DNA of 64,000 nucleotides from Roseobacter weihaiensis (GTDB lineage Bacteria; Pseudomonadota; Alphaproteobacteria; Rhodobacterales; Rhodobacteraceae): NCBI RefSeq assembly GCF_020622345.1, contig NZ_JACNMO010000012.1, positions 1 to 64,000 of the forward strand, read 5' to 3'. Shown piece by piece: positions 59,929 to 64,000 of this stretch (position 1 is its first letter; each line of letters starts with the position of its first letter). The notes under the pieces were generated by a model. It saw only the letters and a program-made list of their open reading frames with translations, ran no database searches and was not told where the DNA came from. The position numbers and the translations under genes were made by a program.

Positions 59929-60606
59929 ATGATCCCCACTTCTTATCCCGACGCGCCGGAAATGGCACGGCTCACGGCGCGGATGCTGTTAGAGACCAAG
60001 GCCGTCCATTTCAACGCAACTGAGCCCTTTACGCTGGCCTCGGGTCTGCCCAGCCCGACCTACATTGATTGCCGCAAGCTTATCAGCCACCCGCGTATCC
60101 GGTCCACCTTGATGGATTTTCTGACTGTCACCGTGATGCGCGACGCGGGCTTTGAGGCTTTTGACAACATCGCAGGGGGCGAAACCGCTGGCATTCCCTT
60201 TGCCGCCATGGTGGCCGAACGCATGGCGCTGCCCATGACCTACGTGCGCAAGAAACCCAAAGGCTACGGGCGCAACGCCCGCATCGAGGGCGACATGACC
60301 GAGGGCCAGCGCGTCCTGCTGGTCGAAGACCTGACCACCGACGGCGGATCAAAGCTATCTTTCGTCGATGCGATCCGCGACACAGGGGCCAGCTGCGGGC
60401 ATACGGCGGTTATTTTTTACTACGGCATCTTTCCGGAAACCGAAAAGACCCTCGGCGATCATGGCGTCGCCCTGCATGCCTTGTGCACCTGGTGGGATGT
60501 GCTGGCCGAGGCCAAGGCGCAGGGCGCTTTCGACACGGCGACCCTGACCGAGGTTGAAAAATTCCTGCGCGATCCACGTAAGTGGCAAGAAGAAAACAAG
60601 AAATAA
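59929..60606 (+). CDS. pyrE: Orotate phosphoribosyltransferase
   Basis: A 225-residue enzyme that makes orotidine-5'-phosphate from orotate and PRPP. The PRPP motif is [20 protein letters not shown]. Other features are [40 protein letters not shown] and [19 protein letters not shown], which holds the active-site loop. It fits the alphaproteobacterial form of this length. AGGAAGACGAG precedes the ATG. Confidence 0.95.
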   Translation: MIPTSYPDAPEMARLTARMLLETKAVHFNATEPFTLASGLPSPTYIDCRKLISHPRIRSTLMDFLTVTVMRDAGFEAFDNIAGGETAGIPFAAMVAERMALPMTYVRKKPKGYGRNARIEGDMTEGQRVLLVEDLTTDGGSKLSFVDAIRDTGASCGHTAVIFYYGIFPETEKTLGDHGVALHALCTWWDVLAEAKAQGAFDTATLTEVEKFLRDPRKWQEENKK

Positions 60607-60711
60607 ATTCTTCTCCACATGACCGGCAGCTTTGCCAACAAGAATCGGCAAACGAAAACCACATGTTGCGGCGGTTGCCCGACCTGCTACCATATCAGCG
60701 AGAGCATTATG

Positions 60712-60771
60712 CTATTCACAGGGTTATCGCAGAGGTTATCCACAGTTCTGTCCCGATAGAGATTCACAGAA
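60712..60771. promoter_or_regulatory. DnaA-box cluster upstream of dnaB
   Basis: A perfect DnaA box TTATCCACA lies at 60736-60744, and a near match, CTATTCACA, at 60712-60720. TTATCGCAG (60724-60732) is a weaker one between them, and GATTCACAG follows at about 60762. The cluster lies in the 242-base gap between pyrE and dnaB. An inverted repeat CCCGAT/ATCGGG flanks the last box. This suggests that DnaA controls the replicative helicase gene. Too few boxes and no long AT-rich unwinding region are present to call a replication origin. Confidence 0.5.
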
Positions 60772-60848
60772 CAATCGGGTAGAAACCCTCCAGCGATGAC
60801 GCCTCAGAAGCGTCCGGATCGAGCAGTTAAGACAAAGCAGGGACAGTC

Positions 60849-62342
60849 ATGAACGAAGTCACGGCCTTCAATCCAACCGGGGTGGATGTGCAATCCCCCG
60901 AGACGATGCCCCATTCCATTGAGGCAGAGCAGCAATTGCTGGGCGCGATCCTTACCAACAATGACATTTATGACCGGGTCGCTTCTATCATCGGTCCGAA
61001 ACATTTTTATGACCCCGTCCACGCGCGCATATTTGAAATCGCCGCCGCCCGGATTGCCAAGAACAATCTGGCCTCGCCGGTGACGCTCAAAGCCTTCATG
61101 GAGGACGATGAGGGGCTCAAGGAACTCGGTGGTCCGGCCTATCTTGCCCGCCTTGCCGGGGCTGCGATCTCGGCCTTTGCGGTACGGGATTATGCGCAGA
61201 TGATCTATGATCTCGCCGTGCGCCGCGACCTCATCCAACTGGGGCGAACAATCTCTGACAAGGCCGCGCGGGTTGATGTGGCCTCCGAGCCGCGCGAACA
61301 GATTGTGGAGGCCGAACAGGCGCTTTATTCGCTGGCCGAACAGGGGCAGGTGGAAAGCGGTTTTCAGAGTTTCCTCAAGGCAGTAACGGATGCTGTTAAT
61401 GTTGCAAACGCAGCCTATCAGCGCGATGGCGGCCTGGCAGGGGTCTCCACCGGCCTGATCGACTTGGACAAGAAACTGGGCGGGTTGCACCGGTCCGACC
61501 TGCTGATCCTGGCCGGGCGGCCCTCCATGGGGAAGACCTCGCTGGCGACCAACATCGCGTTCAACATCGCGAAAGCCTACAAACGGGGCCTGATGCCGGA
61601 CGGCACCGAAGGGGCCGTCGATGGCGGTGTGGTCGGGTTTTACTCTCTTGAAATGAGCGCCGAGCAGCTCGCCGCGCGGATTCTGTCAGAGGCATCCGAA
61701 GTGCCCTCCGAACAGATCCGTCGCGGCGACATGACAGAGGCCGAGTTCCGCCGCTTTGTGGATGCCGCGAAAGCGCTCGAAGCCTGTCCACTCTATATCG
61801 ACGACACGCCCGCCCTGCCCATCGCGCAATTGGCCGCCCGCGCGCGCAGGCTCAAACGCACCCATGGTCTTGATGTGCTGATGGTGGACTACCTGCAACT
61901 GGTGCGCGGCACCGGGAAGTCCGAAAACCGGGTCAATGAAATCTCCGAGATCACCATGGGGCTCAAGGCCATCGCAAAGGAACTCGACATCCCGGTGGTT
62001 GCCCTCTCGCAGTTGTCGCGTCAGGTGGAAAACCGCGAAGACAAGCGCCCGCAACTCAGCGACTTGCGCGAATCAGGCTCCATCGAGCAGGACGCGGATG
62101 TGGTGATGTTCGTCTTCCGCGAAGAGTACTACAAAGAGCGGGAAAAACCCGGCGATCACGATCTTGAGGCCATGGCGAAATGGCAAGAAGAGATGGAGCG
62201 TCTGCACGGGCGCGCCGAAGTGGTCATCGGCAAGCAGCGCCACGGGCCGATCGGGACCGTCGATCTGAGCTTTGAGGGGCGCTTCACCCGCTTTGGAAAT
62301 CTGGTCCAGCCGTGGCAACAGGGCAGCGATCAGACCTTCTGA
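60849..62342 (+). CDS. dnaB: Replicative DNA helicase
   Basis: A 497-residue hexameric helicase of the replication fork. The N-terminal collar domain ([40 protein letters not shown]) is followed by a RecA-like domain with Walker [21 protein letters not shown], Walker [17 protein letters not shown], and [41 protein letters not shown] 30-residue insertion ([20 protein letters not shown]) after the Walker A helix is typical of alphaproteobacteria. No intein is present. DnaA boxes lie upstream. Confidence 0.95.
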   Translation: MNEVTAFNPTGVDVQSPETMPHSIEAEQQLLGAILTNNDIYDRVASIIGPKHFYDPVHARIFEIAAARIAKNNLASPVTLKAFMEDDEGLKELGGPAYLARLAGAAISAFAVRDYAQMIYDLAVRRDLIQLGRTISDKAARVDVASEPREQIVEAEQALYSLAEQGQVESGFQSFLKAVTDAVNVANAAYQRDGGLAGVSTGLIDLDKKLGGLHRSDLLILAGRPSMGKTSLATNIAFNIAKAYKRGLMPDGTEGAVDGGVVGFYSLEMSAEQLAARILSEASEVPSEQIRRGDMTEAEFRRFVDAAKALEACPLYIDDTPALPIAQLAARARRLKRTHGLDVLMVDYLQLVRGTGKSENRVNEISEITMGLKAIAKELDIPVVALSQLSRQVENREDKRPQLSDLRESGSIEQDADVVMFVFREEYYKEREKPGDHDLEAMAKWQEEMERLHGRAEVVIGKQRHGPIGTVDLSFEGRFTRFGNLVQPWQQGSDQTF

Positions 62343-62390
62343 TCGCATAATTGATTGGACAGGGCGGCCCGCTTCTGTCGCAATGGTGCC

Positions 62391-63176
62391 ATGCGACTGT
62401 TTGCTTTCCTTTTGCTGCTGCCCTCGCTTGCCGTTGCGCAGGATCCCGAAGTTGACGTCGAGCTGTTTCTCGCCGTGGATGTCTCGCGCTCCATGACCGG
62501 GGCGGAGCTGGAAATCCAGCGGCGCGGCTATGCCGAGGCGCTGAAAAGCCCGCAGGTGCTTGCAGCGGTCCAGAACGGTCTTTTGGGACGTATCGCGGTG
62601 ACATATGTGGAATGGGCCGGCGAGCATGCCCAGCGGGTGGTGGTCCCCTGGCAGATGCTGGCCACCGAGGAAGACGCTGAAACCATCGCCGGGCTCATCA
62701 CTGCCACACAGCATTCCGGCATGCGCCGCACCTCGATCTCGGGGGCCATCGCCTACGCGGTGGCGGATTTTGAGGACAACGGATTTACCGGCCTGCGGCG
62801 CGTCATCGATGTCTCGGGCGATGGCCCCAACAACCAGGGGGCCCCGGTGACAGAGGCCCGCGACGCCGCCCTTGCCCAGGGGATCACCATCAACGGTCTG
62901 CCCCTGATGACGGTCGATCTGCTCAGCGAGTTCTGGGGCATTCCCGATCTGGATGTCTATTATGAGACCTGCGTGATCGGCGGGCCCGGCGCATTCGTGG
63001 TGCCGGTGCTGGAATGGGATCAATTTGCCGATGCTGTGAAACGCAAGCTGATCCTTGAGATTTCCATGACCCCCGCGCAGGTCGTCCCGGTGCAATTCGC
63101 GGCCCCCGAAGCCTATGATTGTCTGATCGGGGAAAAGATGCGGGAACAGAACCGCACCTACTTTGATATTCCTTGA
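62391..63176 (+). CDS. Exported DUF1194 (VWA-like) protein
   Basis: A 261-residue protein of the DUF1194 family common in Rhodobacterales. The signal peptide is MRLFAFLLLLPSLAVAQDPE. The VWA-type metal site reads ELFLAVDVSRSMTGAELEIQ (DxSxS), then GLRRVIDVSGDGPNNQGAPV and LAQGITINGLPLMTV. Cys residues near YYETCVIGGPGAFV and EAYDCLIGEK could form a disulfide in the periplasm. The start is preferred for the signal peptide; the frame opens at 62355. Molecular role unknown. Confidence 0.8.
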   Translation: MRLFAFLLLLPSLAVAQDPEVDVELFLAVDVSRSMTGAELEIQRRGYAEALKSPQVLAAVQNGLLGRIAVTYVEWAGEHAQRVVVPWQMLATEEDAETIAGLITATQHSGMRRTSISGAIAYAVADFEDNGFTGLRRVIDVSGDGPNNQGAPVTEARDAALAQGITINGLPLMTVDLLSEFWGIPDLDVYYETCVIGGPGAFVVPVLEWDQFADAVKRKLILEISMTPAQVVPVQFAAPEAYDCLIGEKMREQNRTYFDIP

Positions 63177-63272
63177 GGCCGCCCTGCCACCAGCCGTGAT
63201 TTTCCGCCGCCGACCCAGCCCCAACAGACCCCAAAGGCTTGACCTCGCCCGACATCCTGTCATGAACGCCTC

Positions 63273-64000
63273 ATGAGCACGGCGACCCTGACGATTGACC
63301 TTTCCGCTATCGAGGCGAATTGGCGCAAGTTGAACGCGCTGACCGACGGTGAGACCGCCGCCGTGGCCAAGGCTGATGCCTACGGTCTTGGCGTGGACCG
63401 GGTGGCCCCGGCCCTGGCGCACACCGGCGCGCGCCAGTTCTTTGTGGCGGTGGCAGAAGAAGGGGCCGCCCTGCGTGAAATCCTCGGCCCCGAGGTCCAG
63501 ATCAGCGTGTTCTCGGGTCATATGGAGGGCGACACGGCGCTGCTGCGCGATGCCAGGCTGATCCCGATGATAAACTCGGTGGACCAGATGGTGCGCCATG
63601 TGGAGACTTTGCCGGGCCATGCCTTCGGGCTACAGCTTGACACCGGGATGAACCGGCTGGGCATGGAGGACGCCGAGTGGCAAGCGCTGCGTGAGATCGC
63701 GCTGGCGCAATCCCCAACGCTCATCATGTCCCATCTGGCCTGTGCCGACGAACCCCGCCACCCGATGAACGCGCAGCAACTTGCGTGTTTTGTGCAGATG
63801 ACACAAGATGTTACCGCTCCAAGATCGCTTGCGGCAACAGGTGGCGTGCTGCTGGGGCCTGACTTTCACTTTGATCTCACACGCCCCGGCATCGGGCTTT
63901 ACGGCGGGTTGCCGCATGTGGATGCGCTGCCCGTGGTGACGCTGGATATCCCCGTGATCCAGACCCGTGACGTGGCCGCCGGCGAGACAGTCGGCTATGC
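63273..64000 (+). CDS. alr: Alanine racemase (5' part; runs off the window)
   Basis: The first 242 codons of a PLP-dependent racemase that makes D-alanine for peptidoglycan. The PLP Lys is K33 in [16 protein letters not shown]. Further markers are [38 protein letters not shown] and [14 protein letters not shown]. The gene continues past the window end with no stop. The start [20 protein letters not shown] is the usual one. Confidence 0.93.
   Translation, partial: MSTATLTIDLSAIEANWRKLNALTDGETAAVAKADAYGLGVDRVAPALAHTGARQFFVAVAEEGAALREILGPEVQISVFSGHMEGDTALLRDARLIPMINSVDQMVRHVETLPGHAFGLQLDTGMNRLGMEDAEWQALREIALAQSPTLIMSHLACADEPRHPMNAQQLACFVQMTQDVTAPRSLAATGGVLLGPDFHFDLTRPGIGLYGGLPHVDALPVVTLDIPVIQTRDVAAGETVGY

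Noticed and set aside
60607-60848. pyrE-dnaB gap as a replication origin
   Set aside because: It has one perfect and a few weak DnaA boxes only, is just 242 bases long, and has no AT-rich unwinding element or usual origin neighbours.
62073-63620. 515-codon minus-strand frame opposite dnaB, the DUF1194 gene and alr
   Set aside because: It crosses three clear plus-strand genes and their gaps, with no recognisable domain.

Overview
The window reads as a chromosomal segment of an alphaproteobacterium, most likely of the order Rhodobacterales (Roseobacter group). The support is the GC-rich coding style, a rhizobial-type L-rhamnose operon, and a housekeeping block of purL, moxR/coxE, pyrC, pyrE, dnaB, a DUF1194 gene and alr of the kind seen in that order. 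No rRNA, tRNA or CRISPR array was seen. All gene names come from reading the translated sequence; no database search was possible.

Layout. 1-3360 is a graveyard of broken insertion sequences (at least four IS3-family remnants and one IS200/IS605 element). It carries fragments of displaced host genes: a LysR regulator tail, a DUF421 tail and an orphan SoxR-type promoter. 3363-7888 holds four unrecognised reverse-strand genes with long non-coding gaps. 8259-10022 is a LuxR-type regulator fused to an alpha/beta-hydrolase domain. 10202-20899 is a complete L-rhamnose uptake and catabolism locus: rhaRSTPQ-rhaM(rhaU)-rhaK on the minus strand, and rhaD-rhaI divergent on the plus strand.

21390-48730 is a type III secretion system (T3SS) locus of the Ysc-like branch. 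The left operon runs sctI-J-L-N-O-Q(C-terminal piece)-R-S-T-U. In the middle are a two-component pair, a SctK-like gene and the SctQ N-terminal piece on the plus strand, then two regulator-like genes on the minus strand. The right side carries a 2013-residue protein, a secretin-N-domain protein, sctV-Y-X-D and three secreted-type proteins. The apparatus is unusual in several ways. SctU lacks the NPTH autocleavage motif. The secretin is represented only by N-domain proteins. SctQ is split across two transcription units. The giant protein ends in about seven winged-helix-like units, which makes it a candidate DNA-binding effector or an unusual regulator.

48731-51681 is a loose region with a GNAT acetyltransferase, a LysE exporter and a miniature inverted-repeat element. 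51682-64000 is mainly housekeeping: purL; moxR/coxE with a small P-loop kinase; a glycosyltransferase and a partner; pyrC; pyrE; dnaB; a secreted DUF1194 protein; and the start of alr, which runs off the window.
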